Below are positions 1 to 9,539 of a stretch of 64,000 nt of DNA, piece by piece (the stretch's first letter is position 1; every line of letters starts with the position of its first letter). Origin of the DNA: Acidobacteriota bacterium (lineage in GTDB: Bacteria > Acidobacteriota > Terriglobia > Acidiferrales > UBA7541). The stretch is taken from positions 80,541 to 144,540 of the forward strand of contig QHYZ01000055.1 in assembly GCA_003225295.1 (NCBI GenBank), written 5' to 3'. A program made the position numbers and the translations under genes. The notes beneath the pieces were generated by a model. That model did no database searches, was not told where the DNA came from, and saw nothing but the letters and a program-made list of their open reading frames with translations.

Positions 1-2
1 CC

Positions 3-1046
3 AATCTGCCTCATCTTCTCATCGAAGGCATGATCATCTCCGGCCTGGTTACCGGCGCTAAGCGCGGCATCCTCTATATCCGCCACGAATATCATCTTCA
101 GGAAGAAATCCTTGGCACAGAGATTCGCCGCTGTTATGGCCAGGGACTTCTAGGCAAGGGGCTTCTTGGCAGCGACATGGATTTCGATCTGGAGGTTTTT
201 GTCAGCCCCGGCGGCTACATCTGTGGTGAAGAAAGCGCGCTCATCGAAGCCCTCGAAGGCCATCGCGCCGAGCCGCGCAACAAGCCTCCCTTCCCCGGCC
301 AGATCGGCCTTTGGCAAAAACCCACGGTCATCAACAATGTCGAAACCTTCATCAACGTTCCGCAAATTCTCGCACGCGGCGTCGATTGGTTCGTCTCCCA
401 AGGCGCCGGTGGCTCGCGCGGCTTGAAATTTGTCGCTGTGAGCGGCCACGTTACCCACCCCGGCATTTTCGAAGTTCCCATGGGCGTGCCCATCGGCGAT
501 ATTATCTTAAACCACGCCGGCGGCCTTCGTAGCGGCCGTCAACTAAAGGCTTTCGCCCCGTCCGGCCCCTCGTCAGGCTACCTTCCCGCTTCGATGGCGG
601 ATGTCCGTCTCGACTTCAAAGCTCTGGCCGAAGCCGGCTCCATGCTGGGCTCTGGCGCCATTGTCGTCTGCGACGACACCACTTGCATGCTGGACATGGC
701 CCTCAACGCTGTGCGCTTCTATCGCAACGAATCCTGCGGCAAATGTGTCCCCTGCCGCGCCGGCTCGCAGAAAATGGCCGACATGGTCGTGCGCTGGACG
801 CAAGGCGGGGTGCCTGAAACACAATATCGCGCCGATCTCGCGCTCCTCGCCGAGCTCTCCGAGGCCATGAGTCTCACTTCGATCTGCGGCCTCGGCCAGA
901 TCGCGCCTGCGCCGATTCAATCTGTGCTGAAGCATTTTCGCACTGAAGTTGATGCCCACGTTTTGCATGGCCAATGCCCCAGCGGAATTTGCTTTACGCC
1001 CGCGGCGCGCGCCGGCGAAGCCCAGCGTGTGGGAATCCGCCCTTGA
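3..1046 (+). CDS. NuoF-like NADH-binding flavoprotein (5' truncated by window edge)
   Basis: The frame is open from the first base, so the N-terminus lies outside the window; the first ATG at base 30 is an internal Met (reading NLPHLLIEGM). The visible part covers the FMN/NADH-binding region of the NuoF/HoxF family (SPGGYICGEESALIEALEG and the following NKPPFPG) and the SLBB-like stretch. The C-terminal 4Fe-4S domain has ESCGKCVPCRAG and a later TSICGLGQIAP, giving the four N3-type cysteines. The family takes hydride from NADH to FMN and passes electrons to Fe-S clusters. The next gene starts 5 bases after the stop and encodes a NuoG-like Fe-S protein, so they probably form one diaphorase unit. 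The neighbours are cytochromes, not nuo membrane subunits, so complex I itself is unlikely. Family assignment is firm; the physiological acceptor is inferred. Confidence 0.92.
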   Translation, partial: NLPHLLIEGMIISGLVTGAKRGILYIRHEYHLQEEILGTEIRRCYGQGLLGKGLLGSDMDFDLEVFVSPGGYICGEESALIEALEGHRAEPRNKPPFPGQIGLWQKPTVINNVETFINVPQILARGVDWFVSQGAGGSRGLKFVAVSGHVTHPGIFEVPMGVPIGDIILNHAGGLRSGRQLKAFAPSGPSSGYLPASMADVRLDFKALAEAGSMLGSGAIVVCDDTTCMLDMALNAVRFYRNESCGKCVPCRAGSQKMADMVVRWTQGGVPETQYRADLALLAELSEAMSLTSICGLGQIAPAPIQSVLKHFRTEVDAHVLHGQCPSGICFTPAARAGEAQRVGIRP

Positions 1047-1051
1047 TTATT

Positions 1052-3223
1052 ATGACCACGGCAACCACACCTGTGGGCTTTGTCGACATATCCCTCGACG
1101 GCCAACCCGTCCGCGTACCCGCCGGCACGAGCGTTTTCGATGCCGCGCGCGTGAACGGCATCAATATCCCCACGCTTTGCCATCTTCAAAACCAGACACC
1201 CGTCGGCGTCTGCCGCCTCTGTGTTGTGGACACCGGCGCCCGTGTACTCGCCGCCTCCTGCGTCCGCCCGGTCGAACCCGGCATGAAAGTTGTCACCAAC
1301 TCGGAAAAAGTAGTGAATGCGCGCAAAACGCTTCTTGAATTGTTGATGTCCGATCACCCATGGCCTTGCGCGCGCCAGCAGAATTCGGGCGACTGCGAAT
1401 TGGAGACGCTGGCAAAAGCCGCCGGCGCTTCACCATCCCGCTTCGCGAAACGCACGGTGGCCCGCGGCAAGGATGATTCTTCCCTGGCCATCGCCGTCGA
1501 CCACGACGCCTGCATCCTTTGCGACCGCTGCATCCGCGCTTGCGACGAAGTCAAAAGCAATTTTGTTCTCGGCCGCATGGGCAAAGGCTATTCCGCCGGT
1601 ATTGCCTTCGATCTTAATTCTCCGATGGGCGATTCCACGTGTATTTCCTGCGGCGAGTGCATGGTCTCCTGCCCCACGGGCGCGCTAACCAACAAAAGCG
1701 TCGTGGGCACGGTGATCGCTGCCGGTCCGGATGCGCAGGGACTGGAAGCCGAGGATCTTTTGCAGATCCCCGTATTCAACGGGGTCTCCGGAACCTTCCT
1801 CGAACTCAATCGCGGCGCCATCGTCAAGCACCGCTTTCGCAAAGACCAAATCATCTGCCGCGAAGGCGAATTCGGTTCCACGGCTTATTACATTCTCGAA
1901 GGAAAAGCCAAAGTCTCCATTTCCACCCCCATGGCCCACGTCAAGACCCAAGGCGGCGCAAAGGGCTTCTTCAAGCGGCTGACCAGCACACTCGTCGCGC
2001 GCGAAGAAGACCAGCGCGAGGAGGAAGCGCGCGACAGAACCATTCCCATCGACGCCTCCGTCGACCTCGCTTACGGCAATCCCGTCGCCGAGCTCGGCCC
2101 CGGCGATCTCTTTGGCGAGATGACCTGCATGAATTTTTATCCGCGCTCCGCCACAGTCATGGCGCAATCCGATGTCGTGGCCTTCGAGATGCTGCGCAAT
2201 GTGCTCGACATCATGCTTAAGAACAAAACCTTCCGCGCGCAGCTCGACCAAACGTATCGCCGCCGCGCTCTTGAAAATCATTTACGCGGCGTACCCATGT
2301 TCGCCGGCCTTTCACCGGAGTTCATCGAGCACCTCAAGAAAAGTGTTGAGCTCGAGCGCTATGCGCCAGGCCAAGTCATCGTTCAGCAAGGCGCCCCGGC
2401 AGACAGCTTCTATCTCGTTCGTATCGGTTTCGTGAAAGTTTCGGAGAACTATCCCGGCGGCGAACTCGTTCTGGCCTATCTCTCTCGCGGCGACTACTTC
2501 GGCGAAATAGGCCTCCTCGGCGGCGGCGTTCGAACCGCCACTTGCACCGCTCTCGATCACGTCGAACTCGTTCGAATCTCCGGAGACGACTTCCGCGATA
2601 TGGTTGCGCTCTTCGCCAGCGTTCGAATCGGTCTCGAAGCCGTGGCGGCAGAGCGCCGCGCCGCAAACCAACAGCGCATGCACATGGTTCACAACGTTCC
2701 CATCGATCAATTCCTCTCGCAAGGATTGATGGAAGCACAGAGCCTGCTGATTCTGGATTTGCAAAATTGCACGCGCTGCGATGCTTGCGTCAATGCGTGC
2801 GCCGACGCGCACGACGGCATTACGCGGCTCGTCCGCGATGGACTGCGCTTCGACCAATATCTCGTCGCCACGAGTTGCCGCCAGTGCCGCGACCCACTCT
2901 GCATGGTCGGCTGCCCAGTGGGCTCGATTCGAAGGCGAAATTCGCTGGAAGTCATCATCGAGGATTGGTGCATCGGCTGCGGCCTGTGCGCGCAGAATTG
3001 TCCGTACGGCAACATCAATTTGCATCCATTCGAAGTGTTGGTCGACGATCCCGAGCGGACCGGGCGCAAAAAAGCTGCCATCAGGCAGAAAGCAACTTCT
3101 TGCGATCTGTGCATGAACTTGAAAGAACCAAGCTGCGTCTACGCCTGCCCGCACGACGCCGCGCACCGCGTCGACCCGCGCACATTTTTTGCCACCATGC
3201 TCGGCCAAGGCTCCGCGAAATGA
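1052..3223 (+). CDS. NuoG-like Fe-S protein fused to two cyclic-nucleotide-binding domains and a four-cluster ferredoxin domain
   Basis: This 723-residue protein is a three-part fusion. Residues 10-75 form a plant-type 2Fe-2S domain (C43, C54, C57, C70). Residues 100-116 correspond to the NuoG His-Cys segment but keep only H102, C106 and C115: the expected Cys at 109 is Gln. Two 4Fe-4S motifs follow (C154/157/160/164 and C197/200/203/207). Two cNMP-binding folds span about 241-400 and 413-535, each with a phosphate-cassette-like FGE segment (FGEMTCMNFYPRSAT; FGEIGLLGGGVRTAT); the first carries an insertion of about 45 residues. The C-terminus (570-705) is a DmsB/HybA-type domain with four cysteine sets (573-583, 609-621, 640-650, 684-699). 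The ATG at 1052 follows the upstream stop and begins the 2Fe-2S domain; an in-frame ATG at 974 would overlap the previous gene. The protein probably wires the NADH module to the membrane subunit, possibly under nucleotide control. Confidence 0.9.
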   Translation: MTTATTPVGFVDISLDGQPVRVPAGTSVFDAARVNGINIPTLCHLQNQTPVGVCRLCVVDTGARVLAASCVRPVEPGMKVVTNSEKVVNARKTLLELLMSDHPWPCARQQNSGDCELETLAKAAGASPSRFAKRTVARGKDDSSLAIAVDHDACILCDRCIRACDEVKSNFVLGRMGKGYSAGIAFDLNSPMGDSTCISCGECMVSCPTGALTNKSVVGTVIAAGPDAQGLEAEDLLQIPVFNGVSGTFLELNRGAIVKHRFRKDQIICREGEFGSTAYYILEGKAKVSISTPMAHVKTQGGAKGFFKRLTSTLVAREEDQREEEARDRTIPIDASVDLAYGNPVAELGPGDLFGEMTCMNFYPRSATVMAQSDVVAFEMLRNVLDIMLKNKTFRAQLDQTYRRRALENHLRGVPMFAGLSPEFIEHLKKSVELERYAPGQVIVQQGAPADSFYLVRIGFVKVSENYPGGELVLAYLSRGDYFGEIGLLGGGVRTATCTALDHVELVRISGDDFRDMVALFASVRIGLEAVAAERRAANQQRMHMVHNVPIDQFLSQGLMEAQSLLILDLQNCTRCDACVNACADAHDGITRLVRDGLRFDQYLVATSCRQCRDPLCMVGCPVGSIRRRNSLEVIIEDWCIGCGLCAQNCPYGNINLHPFEVLVDDPERTGRKKAAIRQKATSCDLCMNLKEPSCVYACPHDAAHRVDPRTFFATMLGQGSAK

Positions 3224-4200
3224 GAATGGACCAGACGCAACGCGGTTGGGCCCTCGCCGCACTGGCAATTCTGGTGAGTTCCGCAGTCGTGTACGTCTTC
3301 TACGACCTGGATGCTCCACAAGGCCCGCGCGGCGGCAGCATGATCGGCCTCACGTTCGGCGCCGTCGGCTTCGCTTTTATGATCTTTTCCGCGCTCCTTG
3401 GAGCACGGAAACGTGTTCCCACGTGGCGCGTGGGCCGAGCGCAAGCGTGGATGCGCGGTCATCTCTGGCTCGGGTTGCTTGCCCTACCGCTGATCCTTTT
3501 TCACGGCGGCTTTCATTTTGGCGGCACGCTCACGCGCGTCCTGATGTGGCTACTAATGATCACCGTTCTCAGCGGCGTGTTCGGCGCAGGGCTGCAGCAC
3601 TACATCCCGCCGGTAATGACATCGGACGTGCGGCTCGAAACCATTTACGACGAGATCGGCCGCGTTCGAACGCTACTTCGCGAAGAGGCCGATCGCGCGG
3701 TCGAATCTCTCTGCGGTTCCCTAGGCCTGCACAAAACTTCGGACCAAGAAGGCCGGCGCGCGGGAGGCTTCACCGCGTTGCGGACCATGGCCGCGTCCGC
3801 GGTTCCCTTGCGCACATCAGCCGCCGTCAGTGCCGGTGCGAGCGCCGCGGTGGCTGCGGCTCCGGAAATCATATTGTTGAGCGCAGAAGAAAGCGCGCCG
3901 CTCCGCCGTTTTTACCTCGACGAGATGCGTTCGTTTCTGGAGCGCTCAAAACAGCGCGGCCAGCGCCTCGGCGATGCCGCGAAGGCCAGCAGCGTTTTCA
4001 CCGGCCTGCGCACGTTGTTACCAGCGGCCGCGCACGCCACGCTGGCTGACCTCGAAGACATTTGCGACGAGGCCCGGCAGCTCACGCGCCAGGAACGCCT
4101 GCACCACTGGCTGCACGGCTGGCTGCTGCTGCACATCCCGCTTTCACTCGCATTGATCTTACTTGGCGCGATTCACGCGGTGATGGCGTTGCGGTATTAG
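3220..4200 (+). CDS. Cytochrome b-like integral membrane protein
   Basis: The start ATG overlaps the previous stop (ATGA), implying translational coupling. The 326-residue product has predicted membrane segments at about 10-27, 41-61, 82-97, 105-125 and 294-323, with a soluble middle of some 165 residues. Histidines sit in or next to the membrane segments (H81, H95, H99, H127, and H295, H296, H299, H305, H319), as expected for b-haem ligation, although no named cytochrome b family is certain. Between the Fe-S fusion protein and a decahaem cytochrome, the simplest role is a quinone- or haem-carrying membrane subunit that moves electrons across the cytoplasmic membrane. The membrane topology is read directly from the sequence; haem binding is inferred. 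Confidence 0.8.
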   Translation: MRMDQTQRGWALAALAILVSSAVVYVFYDLDAPQGPRGGSMIGLTFGAVGFAFMIFSALLGARKRVPTWRVGRAQAWMRGHLWLGLLALPLILFHGGFHFGGTLTRVLMWLLMITVLSGVFGAGLQHYIPPVMTSDVRLETIYDEIGRVRTLLREEADRAVESLCGSLGLHKTSDQEGRRAGGFTALRTMAASAVPLRTSAAVSAGASAAVAAAPEIILLSAEESAPLRRFYLDEMRSFLERSKQRGQRLGDAAKASSVFTGLRTLLPAAAHATLADLEDICDEARQLTRQERLHHWLHGWLLLHIPLSLALILLGAIHAVMALRY

Positions 4201-4259
4201 CATTCGAGTGGCGCCGAGAAATCGCACCGAACGCTAGAAACCTCGAGCTCGAGGGAAAA

Positions 4260-5726
4260 GTGGCGCGCACACGCACAACAAAAAAACTCGCGCAGCGCAT
4301 CGACCTCAACTATTTCAAGCGGCCGACGCCGCTGAAGCGCGCCAAATTCTGGCTCAGCTTGCTGCTGCCTTTGCTGGCACTGACTTGGATCGCGTGGCGC
4401 GGTTTTTCCGGAGACCAGCGCGTGTACTCGAGCGGGCGTATGTCGGAGACTCATGCGGTCCTCGAAAAAGAATGTGTGGCGTGTCACGTGCAAAAATCGG
4501 GCGCGCTCTCCGCGAAAGCTTCCGACAACGCCTGTCTCGAGTGCCACGATGGGCCCACGCATCACGCCGTAGGCATCGGCGGCAGAAAAGAACTCACCTG
4601 CGCCGAGTGCCACGCAGAACACAAAGGCCGGGTTGATATTTCCGCTGTCAGCAATCAAACCTGCGCGGTATGCCATGCCGATCTCCGGGCCAACGGCGGT
4701 ACTTCTCATTACGCATCCAACATTCGCAGCTTCGAAGACGGGCATCCGGAATTTGCAGCGCTGGTCGTGGACTCCACCGGTACGGTGCGTGGTCCCAGCA
4801 CGGTCAAGCTCAATCACGCGATCCACATGCAGCCAATTCGCCGCGGACCTACTGGCCCCACCGTGCAGCTCGGCTGCGCCGATTGCCATCGCCCCCCGGC
4901 CGTTCCCCCGCCGGCAACCTATTCTGATTCAAACTATGTGGGCGCCAAAGTCAGTTATCGGGAATCCCTGAGACTCACTGCGGGTGTTGCGAACGCGCTG
5001 TCGCCGCGCCGCCCACCCTCAGGCCGCGAGTTGCTGGCGCCGGTAAAATTCGCTAACGCCTGCGCTGGATGTCACTTGCTCACGTTTGACGAGCGGTTCG
5101 ATTTTGGCGTTCCCCACGACCAGCCCGAAGTCGTGCGAGCCTTCGTGGTTAAAAAGTTTCAACAATATATCGCCGAGCACCCCAATGAACTGCGCGAGTC
5201 GCGCGATCCGAAGCGCGACCTCAGCGGGAAACCGCGGTCACCTGAATTTCGAGTTCTCACCCCAGGGCAATGGATCGCGGAACGCTCGACCGCCGCTCAA
5301 GAACTGCTCTGGCGCAAGACCTGCGCTCAATGTCATGCGCTCACCTATAGGCATGCGGGTCGTCTTGATCAGCTGCCGCGCTTGCCGCCCTGGTTGCACT
5401 CCCCAAACGGCCCTAGCCCTGACCACGAGCCGCGGCCAGAAATCGAGCCCACGCTCACCACGCTTCGCTGGATGCCGCACGCCAAATTTGACCACGACGC
5501 GCACCGTAGCTTCTCCTGTGTCAGTTGTCACGAGAAGGTGCTCAAAAGCACGGAATCAAGCGACGTGTTGTTGCCGGGAATCCAAACTTGCAAAACCTGT
5601 CATGCGCCCGGGCCGGAGCACGCAGAATCGCGCTGCTTCGAGTGCCACACCTATCACGATTGGTCGAAAGGCAAGGAAATCACGCCGAAATTCACGCTGC
5701 CGGCGCTCCGCACCGGCAGCCGCTAG
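4260..5726 (+). CDS. Membrane-anchored decahaem cytochrome c
   Basis: Ten CxxCH haem c motifs are present in 488 residues (CVACH, CLECH, CAECH, CAVCH, CADCH, CAGCH, CAQCH, CVSCH, CKTCH, CFECH). A single hydrophobic segment at about 29-47 follows a basic N-terminus, giving an uncleaved anchor with the haem domain outside the cytoplasm. I chose the GTG at 4260 because GAGGG lies 4 bases upstream and because no ATG precedes the anchor in frame; translation from further upstream would run through the preceding gene. The protein would accept electrons from the membrane subunit encoded 59 bases upstream. Spacing between motifs does not match the small tetrahaem c3 fold, so I call it only a cytochrome c3/c7-superfamily multihaem protein. 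Confidence 0.9.
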   Translation: MARTRTTKKLAQRIDLNYFKRPTPLKRAKFWLSLLLPLLALTWIAWRGFSGDQRVYSSGRMSETHAVLEKECVACHVQKSGALSAKASDNACLECHDGPTHHAVGIGGRKELTCAECHAEHKGRVDISAVSNQTCAVCHADLRANGGTSHYASNIRSFEDGHPEFAALVVDSTGTVRGPSTVKLNHAIHMQPIRRGPTGPTVQLGCADCHRPPAVPPPATYSDSNYVGAKVSYRESLRLTAGVANALSPRRPPSGRELLAPVKFANACAGCHLLTFDERFDFGVPHDQPEVVRAFVVKKFQQYIAEHPNELRESRDPKRDLSGKPRSPEFRVLTPGQWIAERSTAAQELLWRKTCAQCHALTYRHAGRLDQLPRLPPWLHSPNGPSPDHEPRPEIEPTLTTLRWMPHAKFDHDAHRSFSCVSCHEKVLKSTESSDVLLPGIQTCKTCHAPGPEHAESRCFECHTYHDWSKGKEITPKFTLPALRTGSR

Positions 5727-5845
5727 ATCTCCGTTGGGATTCGTGGCCGACCTTCTTTACAGATAAAGGAAAGCGGCGTACCGGAGCACCACCGGAGCAC
5801 GGGGCAAGGTGCTACGCTCCCTCATTCCATCTTGAGGCATGACGC

Positions 5846-6846
5846 TCACGCATGATTCACAAGCGCCATCATATCGGGCGCGTAGCGATCACCGACGACC
5901 TCCATCTGCGCGAAGCGGGCCTGAATCTCCTGCAAGTCGGTGGCGGTAAGCTTTACGTCAAGTGCGCCCATGTTCTCCTCGAGATAGCGCACTCGCTTCG
6001 TGCCAGGGATGGGGACGAGGTCATGGCCCTGGGCAAGAACCCAGGCGAGGGCCAATTGTGCGGGGGTCGAGCCTTTCTTGCTGGCGAGCTCTTTACCGCG
6101 TGGGCCAGTCTAAGGTTCGCTGGCAACGCTTTCTCCCCGAAACGCGGATCCGTCCGGCGCCAATCACGGGCATCCAGATCCTCGAGTTTTTGGATCACGC
6201 CTGTTAAGAAGCCGCGCCCGAGCGGGCTGTAGGGCACAAAGGTGATCCCCAATTCGCGGCAGGTGGCCAGTACGCCATTCGTCTCGACGTCGCGGGACCA
6301 CAGGGAATACTCGCTTTGCAGCGCCGCGATGGGATGAATCTTGGCGGCGCGCCGCAACGTTTCGGGACCGGCCTCTGATAGTCCGAGCGCGCGTACTTTG
6401 CCGGCCGAGACCAGTCCGGCCATGGCGCCGACAGTGTCCTCAATCGGAACTTTCGGGTCGACACGGTGCTGATAGAAGAGATCGATGGTTGCGATCCCCA
6501 GCCGCTTAAGACTTGCGTCGCAAGCGCGCCGGACATTTTCAGGCGAACTGTCAACGCCCCTGATGCCGTCGGGACTGAAGCGGAACCCGAATTTGGTGGC
6601 GATGATCACACTATCACGGGATACCTCGCGCAGAAAACGGCCAAGCAATTCTTCATTGGTGTAAGGCCCGTAGATCTCGGCGGTATCAAGGAAATTGCCG
6701 CCGAGCTCCAGATAGCGGCGAAGAACGCGGAGCGATTCCGCTTCATCAGCCGGTCCATAAGCAAAGGACATGCCCATGCAACCGAGTCCCAGGGCAGAAA
6801 CAAACGGACCGTTGCTTCCAAGCTGACACTTTGGCATGAAATTCAC
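5846..6846 (-). pseudogene. Aldo/keto reductase, broken by a one-base frameshift
   Basis: The N-terminal part reads as a normal aldo/keto reductase: GLGCMGMS near the start, DTAEIYG with the catalytic Tyr, TKFGF with Lys and YQHRVD with His. After the stretch [11 protein letters not shown] (about base 6095) the frame changes and the conserved C-terminus continues in another frame ([20 protein letters not shown] to the stop at 5846). Restoring one A in the AAA run at 6092-6094 (TTT on the + strand) gives a continuous [19 protein letters not shown], the expected family sequence. The cofactor-binding C-terminal segment is therefore separated from the barrel. It may be a true pseudogene or an assembly error in a short homopolymer. 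The FUSC gene is divergent. Confidence 0.85.
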
Positions 6847-6976
6847 GTCGTTAAACCTCCCCTGGATTGGATGAATTCCCTTTTCATTTGGGTACAGTTT
6901 CTGCCGCTACGGCGTCGGCTTTCCTTCGATACAATAAAAAGCGACGGGCGCATACGGCCCGCACATTGAGACTTTC

Positions 6977-9181
6977 ATGCCCTCCCTAACGACAGACGCC
7001 CCTCGGCTCAGCGTGCCTCCGGTTCGCGCAACTGCCAGCGAGCATGAAGGTACGGCGCGCGCGTTCTGGCGCGTGCTGACCCGCTTCGATTCCTCAAAGG
7101 TCTCTCCCTACCTGGCCATGCGAAACTCGCTTGGCGTCCTCCTACCTCTGGCCGCCGGAATCGCGCTGAACATGCCGCGAGGCGGCGTGGTGGTGGCCAG
7201 TGGCGCGCTCAACGTAGCTTATTCCGACGGGAACGATCCCTACGCCCAGCGCGCCAAGCGCATGCTCTCTTCCAGCATCCTGGGCGCGCTGGCCGTTCTT
7301 CTCGGATCGCTTTCCGGCAGCCACAATGCCGCGGCCGTCATCATCGCCACACTGTGGGCTTTTGCCGCAGGTATGTTTGTCGCCGCCGGCGCCACCGCCG
7401 CGGATCTCGGAGTGGTCAGCCTGGTCACACTGCTGATTTATGCCGCGCAGCCGTTGACCTCCCATCAGACCTTGATCTCCTCCGCGCTGGCCCTAGGCGG
7501 CGGAATTCTACAGACGGCGCTGTCTGTGGCGCTCTGGCCGGTGCGGCGCTATGAACCGGAACGGCGAGCACTCGCCAGTTTCTTTCTCGCACTGGCGCGC
7601 TCGGCACAACAGCCGCTGAGCGCCACTTCGGCGCCGCCGGCGACGATTCACAGCACGCAAGCGCAAGAAGCTCTCTCCGGTCTCGACCGTGAGACCTCTA
7701 TCGAAGCCGTTCGCTATCGCGCTTTGCTCAGCCAGGCAGAGCGCGTTCGACTCAGCCTAGTGATGCTTTCGCGCTTGCGTATACGCATGCAACGCGAGAG
7801 TCTCAGGCATTCCAGCGTGCAGGTTCTCGGCGACTACTTGAAAGACGCAGCGCAGGCTCTCGAAGCGATCGGCGAGTCCCTGATTTCCGGAATACCGGCC
7901 GAAGCCTGCAAAGCGATGCTTGCCGACTGTGAAGCCCTGACGCTCCGGTTGCGGCAAGAAACCGATAGCTTGCCGCCCTCTTTCCTGGCCGCCGTTGCGA
8001 AAGACGCGCGTTTCCAAATGGACGCACTCAATGGCCAGCTTCGCGCCACCTTCGACCTGGCTGCAAACGCCACTCCCACCGGCCAAGCGGCGTTCGTGAA
8101 ACAACAAGCCCAACAGCCCTGGTCGCTTCGCCTTGGCGGCGTGGTGGCCACACTGCGCGCTAATTTGAATCTGCCATCTTCGGTGTTCCGTCACGCCATC
8201 CGCTTGGCGACCCTCGTGGCTTTCGGCAACGGGCTGGAGCGCGCCTTCTACTGGCACCGTTCCTATTGGCTCCCCATGACCATCGCTCTGGTGTTGAAGC
8301 CGGAATTCACGACTACGTTCAGCCGGGGGCTCTTACGGATCGGCGGAACCATCGTGGGGCTTTTCCTGGCCACCGCACTCTTTCGCTTTCTTCCCGAGAG
8401 CCTGGCGCTCCACATTATTTTGATCTTTGTATTCACGCTGCTGCTGCGCTGGGTTGGTCCTGCTAACTACGGAATTTTCGCGGTGGCCATCAGCGCTCTC
8501 GTGGTTCTTCTGATCGCCATCACGGGAGTGTCGCCGAGCGAAGTCATCTGGGCGCGCGGAGTCAACACGGTGGCAGGTGGCGCGCTCGCGCTTCTCGCCT
8601 ATCGGATTTGGCCGACTTGGGAACGCACTCTGGTTTCCGAGAGGGTTGCCGAAATGTTGGATGCTTACAGGGAATATTTTCACTGCCTTGTGGAGTCCTC
8701 CGTGCGGAACGAAACCCGGAGCGCCGGCGAACTCGATCGCGTACGGCTGGGCGCGCGCATGGCCCGCACCAATCTGGAAGCATCGGTCGACCGGATGGGC
8801 GCGGAACCCGGAACGACGGCGGCGCAAATAAACCAAGTGAATGCGCTGCTGGCCAGTTCGCACCGTTTTGTGCATGCGATGATGGCCCTGGAGGCCGGCT
8901 GGCTGCATACCGCTGCCGTTCCGGCACGGACGGCATTCCGCACGTTTGCGGCGGACGTGGAGAAGACTCTCGATTTGCTCGCGGCGGCTCTTCGCGGCAC
9001 GCGCGTGCAGTTGAAGGAGTTTCCGGACTTGCGCGAGGATCACCACGTTCTGCTGCAGTCTGGCGATCAGAAAATCGAGCGCTACGCGCTGGTCAACGTG
9101 GAAGCGGACCGCATCGTGAATAGCCTGAACACGCTGCGCGAGCAGGTGATGGAGCACTTGCACCCAAAAACTGCGGCGTAA
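6977..9181 (+). CDS. FUSC/YccC-family inner-membrane protein (aromatic acid exporter-like)
   Basis: The 734-residue product has two blocks of membrane helices (about residues 45-190 and 400-540) separated and followed by long soluble helical regions. This is the two-block architecture of FUSC (fusaric acid resistance)/YccS/AaeB-type proteins. The second block contains the FUSC-type stretch around RATLVAFGNG and YWLPMTIALVLKPEF. Such proteins are proposed to help efflux of aromatic acids or other amphipathic compounds, but no substrate can be read here. It is divergent from the broken aldo/keto reductase; a small membrane protein follows after 79 bases. No HlyD-like adaptor or outer-membrane partner is adjacent. 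Confidence 0.85.
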   Translation: MPSLTTDAPRLSVPPVRATASEHEGTARAFWRVLTRFDSSKVSPYLAMRNSLGVLLPLAAGIALNMPRGGVVVASGALNVAYSDGNDPYAQRAKRMLSSSILGALAVLLGSLSGSHNAAAVIIATLWAFAAGMFVAAGATAADLGVVSLVTLLIYAAQPLTSHQTLISSALALGGGILQTALSVALWPVRRYEPERRALASFFLALARSAQQPLSATSAPPATIHSTQAQEALSGLDRETSIEAVRYRALLSQAERVRLSLVMLSRLRIRMQRESLRHSSVQVLGDYLKDAAQALEAIGESLISGIPAEACKAMLADCEALTLRLRQETDSLPPSFLAAVAKDARFQMDALNGQLRATFDLAANATPTGQAAFVKQQAQQPWSLRLGGVVATLRANLNLPSSVFRHAIRLATLVAFGNGLERAFYWHRSYWLPMTIALVLKPEFTTTFSRGLLRIGGTIVGLFLATALFRFLPESLALHIILIFVFTLLLRWVGPANYGIFAVAISALVVLLIAITGVSPSEVIWARGVNTVAGGALALLAYRIWPTWERTLVSERVAEMLDAYREYFHCLVESSVRNETRSAGELDRVRLGARMARTNLEASVDRMGAEPGTTAAQINQVNALLASSHRFVHAMMALEAGWLHTAAVPARTAFRTFAADVEKTLDLLAAALRGTRVQLKEFPDLREDHHVLLQSGDQKIERYALVNVEADRIVNSLNTLREQVMEHLHPKTAA

Positions 9182-9260
9182 AGACGACACGCCGGACTCG
9201 CTCTGCTCTCGGCGGGGCGGAAAGTGGCATGCTGCGGCGGCCAAGCGATGAGGAGATGCG

Positions 9261-9527
9261 ATGAAGCGACACGCGCTCACGGTGCTGATGAGCTTGGTGG
9301 CGGCGGTGATCAGCGGAGCGGTTTTTGTGGTTGCGCTGTTTCATCAATATGCGCTCGTGGAGGTCGCGGCTAGCATCCTCACCGGGCTGCAAGTTTTTTT
9401 CCTGAGCTCGGCAATCGGCGACCTGCTCGAGCAAGAAAAAGCGCCGAACCGGGTGAGAAATTCTGCGGTCGTGCTGGTCACGGTTTTCCTGGTGGCGCTT
9501 TATTCCTTCACGCGATATTTCCACTAG
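9261..9527 (+). CDS. Small hydrophobic membrane protein, unknown function
   Basis: The 88-residue product has three hydrophobic segments at about 7-29, 32-52 and 66-84, with a charged linker LLEQEKAPNRVRN. I do not recognise a family. The start ATG follows GAGGAGATGCG, where GGAG gives a usable ribosome-binding site. It lies 79 bases after the FUSC gene on the same strand and may be cotranscribed. Its downstream side abuts the TnpB relic. Confidence 0.6.
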   Translation: MKRHALTVLMSLVAAVISGAVFVVALFHQYALVEVAASILTGLQVFFLSSAIGDLLEQEKAPNRVRNSAVVLVTVFLVALYSFTRYFH

Positions 9528-9539
9528 ACCAGGGATTTA

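Noticed and set aside
2542..3219. Open frame running into the cytochrome b-like gene from upstream
   Set aside because: It is an Arg-rich out-of-frame reading of the Fe-S/CNB gene; the real start is the ATG at 3220.
3..3223. Standard complex I (nuoEFG) operon
   Set aside because: The NuoG-like part is fused to CNB and DmsB-type domains, and cytochromes follow in place of nuo membrane subunits.
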